A DNA stretch of 48,621 nucleotides from Promicromonosporaceae bacterium (GTDB lineage: Bacteria > Actinomycetota > Actinomycetes > Actinomycetales > Cellulomonadaceae), in contig WRHK01000027.1 of NCBI GenBank assembly GCA_009783295.1, forward strand, positions 1-48,621. Direction: 5' to 3'. Below, piece after piece: positions 8,756 to 18,469 of the stretch; position 1 is the first letter of the stretch, and every line of letters starts with the position of its first letter. A model generated the notes under the pieces. That model was not told where the DNA came from, searched no databases, and saw only the letters and a program-made list of their open reading frames with translations. Position numbers and translations under genes: made by a program.

Positions 8756-9208
8756 TCAGTCCTCGTCCTCGTCGAGGTCCTCGTCGTCCTCCCGCGGCTT
8801 CTTGTACGGGTCCTCCTCGCCGGCGAACGCCTTGCCGGCGCGCAAGGCGGCGAGCTCCTCGTCGCGGCGCCGCGCCTCGTCGAGGGCCGCCGTGAGGTGG
8901 GCCGACGTCTCGGGGACGGTGTCGAGGTGGAACTCGATGGTCGGGGTCAGGCGGATGCCCGTCTGCTTGCCGACCTCGGAGCGGATGAGGCCCTTGGCGC
9001 TGTTCAGCGCCGCGGCCGTGCCGGCGCGCTCCTCGTCGGAGCCGTAGACGGTGTAGAAGACCGACGCCATCTGGAGGTCGCCGGTGACGCGCACGTCGGT
9101 GACGGTGACGAACCCGAGGCGCGGGTCCTTGATCCGGGTGTCGAGCATCGTCGAGACGATGACCTTGATGCGGTCGGCCAGGCGCTTGGAGCGCGGGTTC
9201 TCGGTCAT
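8756..9208 (-). CDS. rbfA: 30S ribosome-binding factor A
   Basis: RbfA binds the immature 30S subunit and assists 16S rRNA 5'-end maturation. The 150-residue product shows [32 protein letters not shown] and the [10 protein letters not shown] strand of the KH-like fold. The tail ([11 protein letters not shown]) is strongly acidic, typical of actinobacterial versions. ATG at 9208 has AAGGA upstream. It lies 82 bp downstream of infB, with a strong hairpin in between. Confidence 0.95.
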   Translation of the reverse strand: MTENPRSKRLADRIKVIVSTMLDTRIKDPRLGFVTVTDVRVTGDLQMASVFYTVYGSDEERAGTAAALNSAKGLIRSEVGKQTGIRLTPTIEFHLDTVPETSAHLTAALDEARRRDEELAALRAGKAFAGEEDPYKKPREDDEDLDEDED

Positions 9209-9231
9209 GGAGAGGTCCTTTCTGCGGTACG

Positions 9232-9277
9232 ACGGCGGCGGCCTGGGCGTCCCGAAGGACCCCCAGGCAGCCGCCGT
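9232..9277 (-). terminator. UUCG-capped hairpin between infB and rbfA
   Basis: Arms 9232-9247 and 9262-9277 enclose an inner stem (9249-9252 with 9257-9260) whose loop is UUCG closed by C-G on the minus-strand RNA. It is very stable, with no U-tract. It begins 14 bp after the infB stop and may be an attenuator or a 3'-end protecting structure. Confidence 0.65.
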
Positions 9278-9290
9278 TCACCTGTCGATG

Positions 9291-12227
9291 TCAGGAACGC
9301 GGCTTCTCGCGCATCTCGAAGGTCTCGATGATGTCGCCCTCGGTGATGTCGTTGTACGACCCGAGGCCGATACCGCACTCGAAGCCCTCGCGGACCTCGG
9401 TGACGTCGTCCTTCTCGCGACGCAGCGACTCGATCGTGAGGTTGTCCCCGATGACCTTGCCGCCGCGCAGCACGCGGGCCTTTGCGTTCCGTCGGATCGA
9501 GCCCGAGCGGATGATCGAACCGGCGATGTTGCCGAACTTCGAGGAGCGGAAGACCTGGCGGATCTCCGCGGTCCCGAGCTGGACCTCCTCGTACTCCGGC
9601 TTGAGCATGCCCTTGAGGGCGGCCTCGACGTCCTCGATCGCCTGGTAGATGACCGAGTAGAACTTGACCTCGACGCCCTCGCGGTCCGCCAGCTCCTCGA
9701 CGCGCTCGCCGAACTTCACGTTGAAGCCGATGATCACGGCCGAGTCGACCGTGGCCAGGTTCACGTCGTTCTGCGTGATGGCGCCGACGCCGCGGTGGAT
9801 GACGCGCAGCTCGACCTCGTCGCCCACGTCGATCTTGAGCAGCGCGTCCTCGAGTGCCTCGACGGCACCGGACACGTCACCCTTGATGACCAGGTTGAGG
9901 GTCTCGACCTTGCCCTGCTCGAGAGCCTTGGTGAAGTCCTCGAGGCTGATGCGCTTGCGGCGCTTGGCCAGGAGGGCGGCACGCTCGGCGGCCTCGCGCT
10001 TCTCGGCGATCTGACGGGCGGTGCGCTCGTCCGGTGCCACGAGGAACGTGTCACCGGCGCTCGGCACGGACGACAGGCCCAGCACCTGGACGGGGCGCGC
10101 CGGCTCGGCGGCCTCGACCGTGTTGCCGTGCTCGTCGAACATCGCACGGACGCGGCCGTGGGCCGTGCCCGCGACGATCGCGTCGCCGACGTGGAGCGTG
10201 CCGGACTGCACCAGGACGGTGGCCACGGCACCGCGGCCGCGGTCGAGGTTGGCCTCGATCGCGACGCCGCGCGCGTCCTTGTCCGGGTTGGCGCGCAGGT
10301 CGAGCGCGGCGTCCGCGGTGAGCAGGACCGCCTCGAGGAGGCTGTCGATGCCCATGCGGTTCTTCGCCGACACGTCGACGAACATGGTGTCGCCGCCGTA
10401 CTCCTCGGCCACCAGGTTGTACTCGGTGAGCTGCTGGCGGATCTTGGCCGGGTTCGCGGCCTCCTTGTCCACCTTGTTGACCGCGACCACGATCGGCACA
10501 CCGGCCGCCTGGGCGTGGTTCAGCGCCTCGATGGTCTGCGGCATCACGCCGTCGTCGGCCGCGACCACGAGGATCGCGATGTCCGTGACCTGGGCACCAC
10601 GGGCACGCATGGCGGTGAACGCCTCGTGACCCGGGGTGTCGATGAACGTGATGGCGCGCTCGAGGCCCTCGTGCTCCGTGCGGACCTGGTACGCACCGAT
10701 GTGCTGGGTGATGCCGCCGGCCTCGCCCGCGACGACGTCCGTCTGGCGGATGGCGTCGAGGAGCTTGGTCTTGCCGTGGTCGACGTGACCCATGACGGTG
10801 ACGACCGGCGGGCGCGGCGCGAGGTCCTCGTCGGACTCGGCCTCGAGCTCGGCGTCGAGGTCGATGGAGAACGACCCGAGCAGCTCGCGGTCCTCCTCCT
10901 CCGCCGACACCATCTCGATCTTGTAGCCGAGCTCCTCGCCGAGGACGCCGAACGTCGCCTCGTCGAGCGACTGCGTCGCCGTGGCCATCTCACCGAGGTG
11001 GAACAGCACCGTGACGAGCGACGCGGGGTTCGCGTCGATCTTGTCGGCGAAGTCGTTGAGCGAGGCACCCTGACGCAGGCGGACGATCGTGTCGCCGTTG
11101 CCGCGCGGGACGGACACGCCGCCCAGCGACGGTGCCTGCATCGCCTCGAACTCCTGGCGCTTCGCGCGCTTCGACTTCCGCCCACGGACCGGACGACCGC
11201 CTGCGCGGCCGAACGCACCCTGCGTGGAGCCACGACCGGCGCCACCGCGACCACCGCCGCCGCCACCGGGACGGCCGGCGAAACCGCCGCCGCCACCCGG
11301 GGCGCCACCGGGACCACCGGCACCGCCAGGGCGACCGCCGAAGCCGCCGCCACCGCCGGGACGACCGCGGCCGCCGCCTGCGCCGGCACCCGCCGGGCGC
11401 TCGCCCGGACGCGGCATCGACGTGCGGCCGGGCATCATGCCCGGGTTGGGGCGGGGGCCGCCGCCGGGACGCGGCGCCGCGGGACGCGGGCCACCCGGAC
11501 GGGGACCGCCGGGACGCGGCCCACCGGGACGCTCGCCCGCCGACGCGGCGGCGGGGGCGTTCTCGTTGCGCTCGGGCCGCTGGCCCGGGCGCGGCATCCC
11601 CTGCGAGGACGCGAAGGGGTTGTTGCCCGGACGCGGGGCACCGCCACCGGCGCCGGGGCGACCGCCCTGGCGGGGCATGCCCTGCGACGAGGCGAACGGG
11701 TTGTTGCCCGGACGCGGGGCACCCGGACGGGCGCCACCGCGCTCGCCGCCGGACGCGGCCGGACGCGGCGCACCGGGGCGCGGGCCGGCGGCGGGACGGG
11801 GCTGAGCCGGGCGCGCCGTCGTCTCGGCGGGCGCCGGGGCAGCGGATGCGGCCGGGGCGGCCGGGGCCGAGGCAGCCGGACGCGGCGCAGGCGCCGCCTT
11901 GGGGGCGGGCGCAGCGGCCGGGGCCGGAGCGGCCGCGGCAGGGGCCGGAGCCGGAGCCGGGGCGGCGGCCGGAGCCGGGGCCGCAGCAGCGGGCTTGGCC
12001 GCGGCGGGCGCCGGAGCCTTGGGGGTCGGGGCAGCCTTGGGGGCTGCGGCCGGGGCGGCCGCACCCGCGGCGCCCTTGTGCTTCTCGCGCATCGCGCGCT
12101 CGACCGGCGCCTCGAGCGTCGAGGACGCCGACCGGACGAATTCGCCTGCTGCCTTCAGATCATCCAGCAGGGCCTTGCTAGTCACGCCGAGCTCCTTGGC
12201 GAGCTCGTGCACGCGGACCTTCGCCAC
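9291..12227 (-). CDS. infB: Translation initiation factor IF-2
   Basis: IF-2 is the GTPase that delivers fMet-tRNA to the 30S subunit and promotes subunit joining. The 978-residue protein begins with an IF2-N module ([20 protein letters not shown]), followed by about 280 residues of Ala/Pro then Gly/Arg/Pro-rich low-complexity sequence. The G domain has G1 GHVDHGKT near residue 480, G3 DTPGHEAF and G4 NKVDK. Domains II-IV follow to the C-terminus. GTG at 12227 has AGGAG upstream. The low-complexity part contains a duplicated block (see repeat). It belongs to the rimP-nusA-ylxR-infB-rbfA-truB series. Confidence 0.97.
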   Translation of the reverse strand: MAKVRVHELAKELGVTSKALLDDLKAAGEFVRSASSTLEAPVERAMREKHKGAAGAAAPAAAPKAAPTPKAPAPAAAKPAAAAPAPAAAPAPAPAPAAAAPAPAAAPAPKAAPAPRPAASAPAAPAASAAPAPAETTARPAQPRPAAGPRPGAPRPAASGGERGGARPGAPRPGNNPFASSQGMPRQGGRPGAGGGAPRPGNNPFASSQGMPRPGQRPERNENAPAAASAGERPGGPRPGGPRPGGPRPAAPRPGGGPRPNPGMMPGRTSMPRPGERPAGAGAGGGRGRPGGGGGFGGRPGGAGGPGGAPGGGGGFAGRPGGGGGGRGGAGRGSTQGAFGRAGGRPVRGRKSKRAKRQEFEAMQAPSLGGVSVPRGNGDTIVRLRQGASLNDFADKIDANPASLVTVLFHLGEMATATQSLDEATFGVLGEELGYKIEMVSAEEEDRELLGSFSIDLDAELEAESDEDLAPRPPVVTVMGHVDHGKTKLLDAIRQTDVVAGEAGGITQHIGAYQVRTEHEGLERAITFIDTPGHEAFTAMRARGAQVTDIAILVVAADDGVMPQTIEALNHAQAAGVPIVVAVNKVDKEAANPAKIRQQLTEYNLVAEEYGGDTMFVDVSAKNRMGIDSLLEAVLLTADAALDLRANPDKDARGVAIEANLDRGRGAVATVLVQSGTLHVGDAIVAGTAHGRVRAMFDEHGNTVEAAEPARPVQVLGLSSVPSAGDTFLVAPDERTARQIAEKREAAERAALLAKRRKRISLEDFTKALEQGKVETLNLVIKGDVSGAVEALEDALLKIDVGDEVELRVIHRGVGAITQNDVNLATVDSAVIIGFNVKFGERVEELADREGVEVKFYSVIYQAIEDVEAALKGMLKPEYEEVQLGTAEIRQVFRSSKFGNIAGSIIRSGSIRRNAKARVLRGGKVIGDNLTIESLRREKDDVTEVREGFECGIGLGSYNDITEGDIIETFEMREKPRS
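11591..11723 (-). repeat. In-frame tandem duplication inside infB
   Basis: Two copies of about 52 bp, offset by 81 bp (27 codons), encode [16 protein letters not shown] twice. It is part of the low-complexity linker of IF-2 and keeps the reading frame. Confidence 0.8.
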
Positions 12228-12284
12228 TTCTCTCCTGTCTCGGCCCTCCCCGGGACAGGGTGGACCGTCGTTAGTACTGAGTAC

Positions 12285-12698
12285 TCATCGCTGGGGACTC
12301 ATCGGGTGCCCATCGGCTTCTGACCCGCTTCCTTGTCGACGAACGATTGACTCCCTGACCTCCGCGAGGTCGAGCGGGACGGTCACGCGCAGCGCGCGCG
12401 GCACGGCCCGCCGCCGGGCGGCGAGGTCCAGGCACGCGGTGGAGGGATGGACCCAGGCGCCGCGACCCGGCAGGGCCTTGCGCACGTCCACCACGACACG
12501 AGGGCTAGCCCCTGCCGTGGCGTCCGGCACGAGGACCAGCCTCAGGAGTGCCGACCGCAGGTCACGCTCCCGGCACCCGACACAGGTGCGCACCGGCCCG
12601 GCAAGGGATGCCGGTGAGGGGGTGCGGAGGCGTGTCGGACCCTGGGCGCGCGGCCCGGTCGCGGACAGTCTAGCGCGCGGGCCGCCGGGCGCCAGCAT
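12285..12698 (-). CDS. ylxR: YlxR family RNA-binding protein (DUF448)
   Basis: A small basic protein found between nusA and infB in most bacteria. The 137 residues contain the family signature RTCVGCRERDLRSALLRLV, then DVRKALPGRGAWVHPSTACL. In other bacteria YlxR binds RNA or RNase P RNA; its role here is not shown by sequence. The ATG at 12698 has GGAGG eight bases upstream and adds about 37 N-terminal residues before the conserved core; shorter in-frame starts cannot be excluded. It is separated from nusA by 23 bp. Confidence 0.88.
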   Translation of the reverse strand: MLAPGGPRARLSATGPRAQGPTRLRTPSPASLAGPVRTCVGCRERDLRSALLRLVLVPDATAGASPRVVVDVRKALPGRGAWVHPSTACLDLAARRRAVPRALRVTVPLDLAEVRESIVRRQGSGSEADGHPMSPQR

Positions 12699-12721
12699 CC
12701 CGCGGCCCTCCGCGCCGTCGG

Positions 12722-13756
12722 TCACGACTGGTCGGCGCCCGCGGCCGCGGCCGGGGCGGCCGCCTCGTCCGAGCGGATGTCGATGCGCCAGCCGGTGAGC
12801 TTCGCGGCCAGGCGGGCGTTCTGGCCCTCCTTGCCGATCGCGAGCGAGAGCTGGTAGTCCGGCACGACGGCGCGGGCCGCACGCGCGTCCTCGTCCACGA
12901 CGGTGACCGACGTCACCCGGGCCGGGGACAACGCGTTCGCGACGAACCGGGCCGGGTCGTCGGAGTGGTCGACGATGTCGATCTTCTCGCCGTGCAGCTC
13001 GGCCATGACCGCCCGCACGCGCGCGCCCATCGGGCCGATGCAGGCGCCCTTGGCGTTGAGGCCGGGCACCTTGGAGCGGACGGCGACCTTCGAGCGGTGG
13101 CCCGCCTCGCGAGCGATCGCGGTGATCTCGACGGAGCCGTCGGCGACCTCGGGCACCTCGAGCTCGAAGAGCTTGCGGACCAGGCCGGGGTGCGTGCGGC
13201 TCAGCGTCACCTGGGCGCCCTTGGGGCCGCGTGCGACCTCGACCACGTAGGCGCGCAGGCGCTCGCCGTGCACGTACTCCTCGGTGGGCACCTGCTCGTG
13301 CGGGGGCAGCACGGCCTCCGTGCCGCCGACGTCGACCATGACCACGCGCGGGTCGCGGCCCTGCTGGATGACGCCGGCGATGACCTCGCCCTCCTTGCCG
13401 CGGAACAGTCCGAGCACCTGGTCGTCCTCGGCGTCGCGCAGGCGCTGGACGATGACCTGGCGGGCGGTCGCGGTGGCGATGCGGCCGAAGTCCTTGGGCG
13501 TGTCGTCGAACTCCGGGCCGAAGTCGATCGTGGGGCGCGCCTCGGGGTCCGACGGGTCGGGCGTGCGGATCTCCTCGCGCGCCCACACGGTGACGCGGCC
13601 CGAGCGGCGGTCGACCTCGACGCGCGCCTTCGCGAAGGCGTCGGGCGTGCGGTGGTACGCCGACAGGAGGGCCTGCTCGATCGCCTCGACCAGGACGTCC
13701 AGGCTGATGTCCCGCTCGCGCTCGAGCAGTCGCAGCGTGGTCATGTCGATCTCCAT
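12722..13756 (-). CDS. nusA: Transcription termination/antitermination factor NusA
   Basis: NusA binds RNA polymerase and modulates pausing, termination and antitermination. The 344-residue protein has the N-terminal RNAP-binding region ([20 protein letters not shown]), a short S1 domain ([16 protein letters not shown]), and two KH domains ([35 protein letters not shown]). It lacks the C-terminal acidic repeats of E. coli NusA, as is usual in actinobacteria. ATG at 13756 lies one base past the rimP stop with AGGAGG overlapping the end of rimP, implying coupling. Confidence 0.96.
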   Translation of the reverse strand: MEIDMTTLRLLERERDISLDVLVEAIEQALLSAYHRTPDAFAKARVEVDRRSGRVTVWAREEIRTPDPSDPEARPTIDFGPEFDDTPKDFGRIATATARQVIVQRLRDAEDDQVLGLFRGKEGEVIAGVIQQGRDPRVVMVDVGGTEAVLPPHEQVPTEEYVHGERLRAYVVEVARGPKGAQVTLSRTHPGLVRKLFELEVPEVADGSVEITAIAREAGHRSKVAVRSKVPGLNAKGACIGPMGARVRAVMAELHGEKIDIVDHSDDPARFVANALSPARVTSVTVVDEDARAARAVVPDYQLSLAIGKEGQNARLAAKLTGWRIDIRSDEAAAPAAAAGADQS

Positions 13757-13757
13757 G

Positions 13758-14318
13758 TCAGCCCTCCTGGGTGCGGGCGTCGCCCGCGTCGTCATCGTCG
13801 TCAGAGTCGTCTGCTGCGTCGTCGTCCCCGAGCTCCTCGAGGCGCTTGAGCTCCACCTCGACGCGGCCGCGGCGCACCGCGGAGACGGGCACGCGCGCGC
13901 CGTCGTCGAGCACGAGCTCTGGGCCCTCGGCACCGTCGACCAAGTCCTCGAGGCGGCCGGCGGCCTCGCCGCCGTCGTGCAGCTGGAGCGTCACCAGCCG
14001 CGTGCGAGCGCGCCTGAAGTGGCGCAGCTCGGTCAGCGGGCGGCTGGTGCCGGGCGTGGAGACCTCGAGCACGTACACACCGGGCACGACGTCGTCCGCG
14101 TCGAGCGCGGCCGAGACGGCGCGCGACGCCTCGCCGAGGGCGTCGGAGCCCAGGGCGCCGACCTGGTCCTCGGGGAGGTCGACCGTCACGCGGACCACGG
14201 AGCGGGAGCCGGCGCGGGTGACGTGGACGTCCTCCAGCCACAGGCCCGCCTCGTCGACCGCGGGGCCGACCACGCGACGCACCGCGTCGGCGATCGCCGA
14301 TTCCCTCGACCCTGCCAT
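13758..14318 (-). CDS. rimP: Ribosome maturation factor RimP
   Basis: RimP assists 30S assembly. The 186-residue protein shows the RimP pattern: an N-terminal alpha-beta domain ([35 protein letters not shown]) with the [14 protein letters not shown] signature, then the C-terminal Sm-like domain. The tail is very acidic ([16 protein letters not shown]). ATG at 14318 is preceded by GGGAGG. First gene of the rimP-nusA-ylxR-infB series; a TAGGCT -10 candidate lies at 14379-14384. Confidence 0.95.
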   Translation of the reverse strand: MAGSRESAIADAVRRVVGPAVDEAGLWLEDVHVTRAGSRSVVRVTVDLPEDQVGALGSDALGEASRAVSAALDADDVVPGVYVLEVSTPGTSRPLTELRHFRRARTRLVTLQLHDGGEAAGRLEDLVDGAEGPELVLDDGARVPVSAVRRGRVEVELKRLEELGDDDAADDSDDDDDAGDARTQEG

Positions 14319-14378
14319 CGTCTGCCTCCCGTCGGCCCACTCCGGGTCGGTCGACCGGTGTGTTGTTGTGCGCGGACA

Positions 14379-14384
14379 AGCCTA
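14379..14384 (-). promoter_or_regulatory. Candidate -10 box for rimP operon
   Basis: TAGGCT on the minus strand (TANNNT), about 61 bp upstream of the rimP start. No clear -35 box. This gap (14319-14489) separates divergent genes and shows no other feature. Confidence 0.35.
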
Positions 14385-14489
14385 ACGGCCGCGTGGCCTC
14401 GCACGACCCGAAACAGCACGTCGCAGGCAGGGCCAGGACGCGACGTGGCACACACCCGGACACGCGCGGCGATGGGAGGATCGGTGGTG

Positions 14490-15557
14490 ATGACACCTCA
14501 GCCGCTCGCGCGCACCCGCCGGACCAGCCGCCTGCTCGCCGGACTCGTCGCCGTGCTGCTGCTCGGCGTGCTCTCCGGCTGCGGGCTGCGGCTCGAGACG
14601 GCGCCGCCCACGGAGCCCGTCCCGGACGCCACCGAGCTGCTGCGGCGCACCGCCGTCACCGACGCGCTGGGCGTCGCCACGCTGGCCGACGCCGCACGCC
14701 AGACCAAGGGCGAGGCGTCGGCGGTGACCACCGAGCTGGAGCGCGTCTCGAAGGACAGCCACGCCCAGGCCGAGGCGCTCGGCGGCCCCTACGTGTCCGG
14801 GCTGCCGTCCGACCCGTCGGTGTTGCCCAAGCCCGTGCACGCCACGCCCGCCGAGGTGGTCCGTGCGCTGGTCGACGCCGCCGGCCGCAGCCGCACCGCG
14901 GCGTCCACGACGACCGACGGCGACCTCGCGCGCCTGGTCGCCTCGATCGGGGCCTCGCAGACCGTGTCCGCGACCCGGCTCGCGACCGCCGCGGGGCTGG
15001 AGGCGCCCAAGGCGGTGCCCGTCGCGGTGCCGCCGCCCGGCGCGGCCACCGCGAGCCCCTCGCCCGAGCCCACCGGATCCCCCACGCCCGGAGCCGTCGC
15101 GACGACGGCCCCCGGCGACGAGCCCACGGTGCCGCCGGCCGGCCTGACGGCGTCGGACTACCAGGCGCTCGTGGTCGCGGAGGACGGCGCCCGCTACGGG
15201 CTGGAGGTGTGGGCGGCGCGCTCGTCGGGCGCCGAGCGGGAGCGGCTGCTCGCCCGGTCCGTCGTGCACGGCACCCGCGCCCAGGCGTGGGCCGAGCTCG
15301 CGCGCATCGCCGACACCGACCAGGACCCGCGGCGCATCGCCTACGTGCTCCCGCCCGGCAAGGACGCCAAGGCCCTGGTCCAGGCGATCGAAGAGGGCCT
15401 GGCGACCGACTACGCGAGCCTGGTGGGCACCACGGAGGCGGGCACGCGCGGCGTGCTCGTGGACCTGCTCGTGGACGCCGCCCTCACGCGCAACGCGTGG
15501 GGCGGGGTCCCGCTGACGTTCCCGGGCCTGCCGGAACGGGCCAAGGCGGCCGGCTGA
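14490..15557 (+). CDS. Lipoprotein with C-terminal ferritin-like domain (DUF4439 type)
   Basis: The 355-residue protein starts with a lipoprotein signal: basic N-terminus, hydrophobic run and lipobox ending in VLSGC with the lipidated Cys at residue 31. It should therefore be anchored on the outer face of the membrane. A helical segment is followed by a Pro/Ser/Thr-rich linker (about 178-215) and a C-terminal helical domain (SDYQALVVAEDGARYGLEVW and later helices) that resembles DUF4439. Function is unknown. ATG at 14490 has GGGAGGA nine bases upstream; GTG at 14487 is equally possible. It lies alone, convergent with proS. Confidence 0.75.
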   Translation: MTPQPLARTRRTSRLLAGLVAVLLLGVLSGCGLRLETAPPTEPVPDATELLRRTAVTDALGVATLADAARQTKGEASAVTTELERVSKDSHAQAEALGGPYVSGLPSDPSVLPKPVHATPAEVVRALVDAAGRSRTAASTTTDGDLARLVASIGASQTVSATRLATAAGLEAPKAVPVAVPPPGAATASPSPEPTGSPTPGAVATTAPGDEPTVPPAGLTASDYQALVVAEDGARYGLEVWAARSSGAERERLLARSVVHGTRAQAWAELARIADTDQDPRRIAYVLPPGKDAKALVQAIEEGLATDYASLVGTTEAGTRGVLVDLLVDAALTRNAWGGVPLTFPGLPERAKAAG

Positions 15558-15568
15558 GGCACGCCTCG

Positions 15569-15608
15569 CGGTGGTCGAGCCCGCCGGTCCCGACAGGCTC
15601 GACCACCG
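15569..15608. terminator. Bidirectional terminator hairpin between lipoprotein gene and proS
   Basis: A perfect 13-bp stem (15569-15581 with 15596-15608) around a 14-nt loop, placed between convergent stop codons. The arm contains GTGGTCGAGCC, which resembles a palindromic unit repeated in many actinobacterial genomes. Confidence 0.75.
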
Positions 15609-15615
15609 ACGCGGC

Positions 15616-17436
15616 TCAGGCGAGCAGCGCCTCGACCTCGGCCGTGGCCTCGGCCACCGCCTCGGCCACCGGCACCTGGCGCGCCTCGCCGGCGCGCGGG
15701 CGCAGCTCCACGACGCCGTCGGCCAGGCCGCGGCCCACCACGAGCAGCAGCGGGACGCCCAGCAGCTCGGCGTCGGCGAACTTCACGCCCGGCGACACCT
15801 TGGGGCGATCGTCGTAGACGACCTCGACGCCGTTCGCGGACAGGCCCTGGGCGATCGCCTCGGCCGCCTCGAACACCTCGGTGCCCTTGCCCGTGGCGAC
15901 CAGGTGGACGTGCGCCGGGGCGACGTGCGCCGGCCAGGCCAGGCCGCGGTCGTCGTGGTTGGCCTCCGCGAGCGCCGCGAGCGCGCGCGTCACGCCGATG
16001 CCGTAGGAGCCCATGGTCACGGTGACCTGCTTGCCGTTGACGTCGAGCACCTGCAGGCCCAGCGCCTGCGCGTACTTGCGGCCGAGCTGGAAGATGTGCC
16101 CCATCTCGATGCCGCGGGCGAGCTCCAGCGGGCCCGAGCCGTCGGGCGCCTCGTCGCCGGCGTGCACCTCGGCGGCCTCGATGGTGCCGTCGGCCTCGAA
16201 GTCGCGGCCCTTGACCAGGTCGAACACGTGCTTGCCAGCCTCGTCGGCGCCGGTGATCCAGCGGGTGCCGTCGACCACGCGCGGGTCGAGCACGTAGCGG
16301 ACGGCGCTGACGGCGCTGCCGTCCTGCTGCGTCACCTGGGCGCCCTGCGGGCCGAGCGCGCGCGGGCCGATGTAGCCCTTGACCAGCTCGGGGTGCTTGG
16401 CGAAGTCGGCGTCGGAAGCGGGCTCGGCCTCGGCCGGGGCGAGCGCGGCCTCGAGGCGCTTGAGGTCCACCTCGCGGTCGCCGGGCAGGCCCACGACCAG
16501 GAGCTCTCGCGCGCCGTCCGGGTGCGTCACGGCGAGCACGACGTTCTTGAGGGTGTCGGCGGCGGTCCACTCACGGTCGGGGCGCGGGTACTTCGCGTTC
16601 GCGAGAGCCACGAGCGACTCGATCGTGGGGGTGTCCGGGGTGTCCTCGACGTGCGCGGCGGGGGCGTCGTCGTACGGGAGCGCGGCCGGCACGGGCGTGA
16701 CCACGGCCTCGACGTTCGCGGCGTACCCGCCGGCCGAGCGGACGAACGTGTCCTCGCCGATGGGCGAGGGCGAGAGGAACTCCTCGGAGCGCGAGCCGCC
16801 CATGGCGCCGGACATGGCCGAGACGATGACGTACTCCAGGCCCAGGCGCTGGAAGATCCGCTCGTACGCGCCGCGGTGGCGCTGGTACGCCTCGTCCAGG
16901 CCCCCGTCCGTGGCGTCGAAGGAGTAGGAGTCCTTCATGACGAACTCGCGGCCGCGGATCAGGCCGGCGCGGGGGCGGGCCTCGTCGCGGTACTTGGTCT
17001 GGATCTGGTACAGGGTCAGGGGCAGGTCCTTGTACGACGAGTACAGGTCCTTGACCAGGAGGGTGAACATCTCCTCGTGCGTCGGCGCCAGCAGGTAGTC
17101 GGCCTGCTTGCGGTCCTGGAGGCGGAACAGGTTGGGCCCGTACTCCTCCCACCGGCCGGTCGCCTCGTAGGGCTCGCGGGGCAGCAGCGCCGGGAAGTGC
17201 ACCTCCTGGCCGCCGATGGCGTCCATCTCCTCGCGCACGACCGCCTCGATCTTGGCGAGCACCCGCAGGCCCAGCGGCAGCCAGGTGTAGATGCCCGGGG
17301 CGGCGCGGCGGATGTAGCCCGCGCGGACGAGCAGCTTGTGGCTGGCGACCTCGGCGTCGGCCGGGTCCTCGCGCAGCGTGCGGACGAACAGGGACGAGAG
17401 GCGCAACAGGTCACCGCGGCGGGCGAGAGCAGACAT
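15616..17436 (-). CDS. proS: Prolyl-tRNA synthetase, bacterial type with editing insertion
   Basis: ProRS charges tRNA-Pro. The 606-residue length and layout match the bacterial form: class II core motifs 1 and 2 ([54 protein letters not shown]), an inserted Ala-editing (INS) domain between about residues 220 and 400, motif 3 ([16 protein letters not shown]) and the anticodon-binding domain at the end. The ATG at 17436 has no Shine-Dalgarno sequence, but a TAACCT box ends seven bases before it, so the mRNA is probably leaderless. Divergent from the Fpg/Nei gene. Confidence 0.96.
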   Translation of the reverse strand: MSALARRGDLLRLSSLFVRTLREDPADAEVASHKLLVRAGYIRRAAPGIYTWLPLGLRVLAKIEAVVREEMDAIGGQEVHFPALLPREPYEATGRWEEYGPNLFRLQDRKQADYLLAPTHEEMFTLLVKDLYSSYKDLPLTLYQIQTKYRDEARPRAGLIRGREFVMKDSYSFDATDGGLDEAYQRHRGAYERIFQRLGLEYVIVSAMSGAMGGSRSEEFLSPSPIGEDTFVRSAGGYAANVEAVVTPVPAALPYDDAPAAHVEDTPDTPTIESLVALANAKYPRPDREWTAADTLKNVVLAVTHPDGARELLVVGLPGDREVDLKRLEAALAPAEAEPASDADFAKHPELVKGYIGPRALGPQGAQVTQQDGSAVSAVRYVLDPRVVDGTRWITGADEAGKHVFDLVKGRDFEADGTIEAAEVHAGDEAPDGSGPLELARGIEMGHIFQLGRKYAQALGLQVLDVNGKQVTVTMGSYGIGVTRALAALAEANHDDRGLAWPAHVAPAHVHLVATGKGTEVFEAAEAIAQGLSANGVEVVYDDRPKVSPGVKFADAELLGVPLLLVVGRGLADGVVELRPRAGEARQVPVAEAVAEATAEVEALLA

Positions 17437-17443
17437 GGGCCCA

Positions 17444-17449
17444 AGGTTA
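17444..17449 (-). promoter_or_regulatory. -10 box for leaderless proS mRNA
   Basis: TAACCT on the minus strand, seven bases before the ATG at 17436, which would place the transcription start at the start codon. Confidence 0.5.
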
Positions 17450-17572
17450 CCGGCGCGGCAGCGCCCGTTCGGAGCGTGCCTGCGGGATCGGGACGTGCGG
17501 TGGGTCGCACGCTCCGGTCCCGGACGCACGTCTCGATCGGCGCCCGCCCCGCTCCCCCGTCAAGATGGGGGC

Positions 17573-18469
17573 ATGCCTGAGCTGCCCGAGGTGGAGGGGT
17601 TGCGGACGTTCCTCGGCGAGCGCACGCGCGGGCGCACGGTCGCCGCGGCCGAGGTGGGGAACATCGCCGCGCTCAAGACGTTCGACCCGCCGCTCGCCGC
17701 GCTGGTCGGCGCGACCGTCCGGGGGTGGGCCCGCCACGGCAAGTGGCTGGACCTGGAGACGTTCACGTTCGATGACGACGCCGACCCCCACCTGCTGTTC
17801 CACCTCTCCCGCGCGGGGTGGCTGCGCTGGTACGACACCGTGCCGACGGCGACCGTGCGCCCGCGTCTGGGCGGCTCCGCCCGCGGCGCCGTGATCGCCC
17901 TGCGCATCCGTCTCGACGACGGCTCCGGCTTCGACCTCACCGAGGCCGGCACCCAGAAGCGCCTGGCCGTGCACGTGGTGCGCGACCCGCTCGACGTGCC
18001 CCAGGTGGCGACGCTGGGCCCCGAGCCGCTCGACGAGGCCTTCACCGCCGACACGCTCAAGGCGCTGCTCCAGGCGAAGAACCAGCAGGTCAAGGGCCTG
18101 CTGCGCGACCAGTCCGCCATCGCGGGCATCGGCAACGCCTACTCCGACGAGATCCTGCACGTGGCGCGCATGTCCCCGTTCAAGCTCACGCGGGGCTTCA
18201 CCGACGACGACGTCGCCACGCTGCACGCCGCGATCGTCGGCACGCTCACCGAGGCCGTGGCGGCCGCGTCGGGCAAGCCCGCCAAGGAGCTCAAGGACGC
18301 CAAGCGCGCGGGCATGCGCGTGCACGGCCGCACCGGCCTGGCGTGCCCGGTGTGCGGCGACACGGTCCGCGAGGTGTCGTTCGCGGACCGGTCGCTGCAG
18401 TACTGCGCGACGTGCCAGACCGGCGGCCAGCCGCTGGCCGACCGGCGGATGTCACGCCTGCTGAAGTGA
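17573..18469 (+). CDS. Fpg/Nei family DNA glycosylase/AP lyase
   Basis: Base-excision repair enzyme removing oxidised bases and nicking the abasic site. The 298-residue protein has the catalytic N-terminus (M)PELPEVE with Pro2 as nucleophile and Glu3, the lysine loop RHGKWLDLE, the H2TH segment NQQVKGLLRDQSAIAGIGNA, and a C-terminal zinc finger (CPVC...CATC). ATG at 17573 is fixed by the Pro2-Glu3 requirement. Whether it prefers 8-oxoguanine or oxidised pyrimidines cannot be decided. It overlaps the convergent gene downstream by 18 bp. Confidence 0.9.
   Translation: MPELPEVEGLRTFLGERTRGRTVAAAEVGNIAALKTFDPPLAALVGATVRGWARHGKWLDLETFTFDDDADPHLLFHLSRAGWLRWYDTVPTATVRPRLGGSARGAVIALRIRLDDGSGFDLTEAGTQKRLAVHVVRDPLDVPQVATLGPEPLDEAFTADTLKALLQAKNQQVKGLLRDQSAIAGIGNAYSDEILHVARMSPFKLTRGFTDDDVATLHAAIVGTLTEAVAAASGKPAKELKDAKRAGMRVHGRTGLACPVCGDTVREVSFADRSLQYCATCQTGGQPLADRRMSRLLK

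Noticed and set aside
11200-11760. Possible CRISPR or tandem repeat array
   Set aside because: The repeated GC-rich units are in-frame codons for Gly/Pro/Arg in IF-2, with no regular repeat-spacer structure.
9084-12323. Long open frame on the plus strand opposite infB
   Set aside because: Its product is repetitive and low in conserved motifs, and it mirrors the high-GC third-position pattern of infB. It is an antisense shadow.
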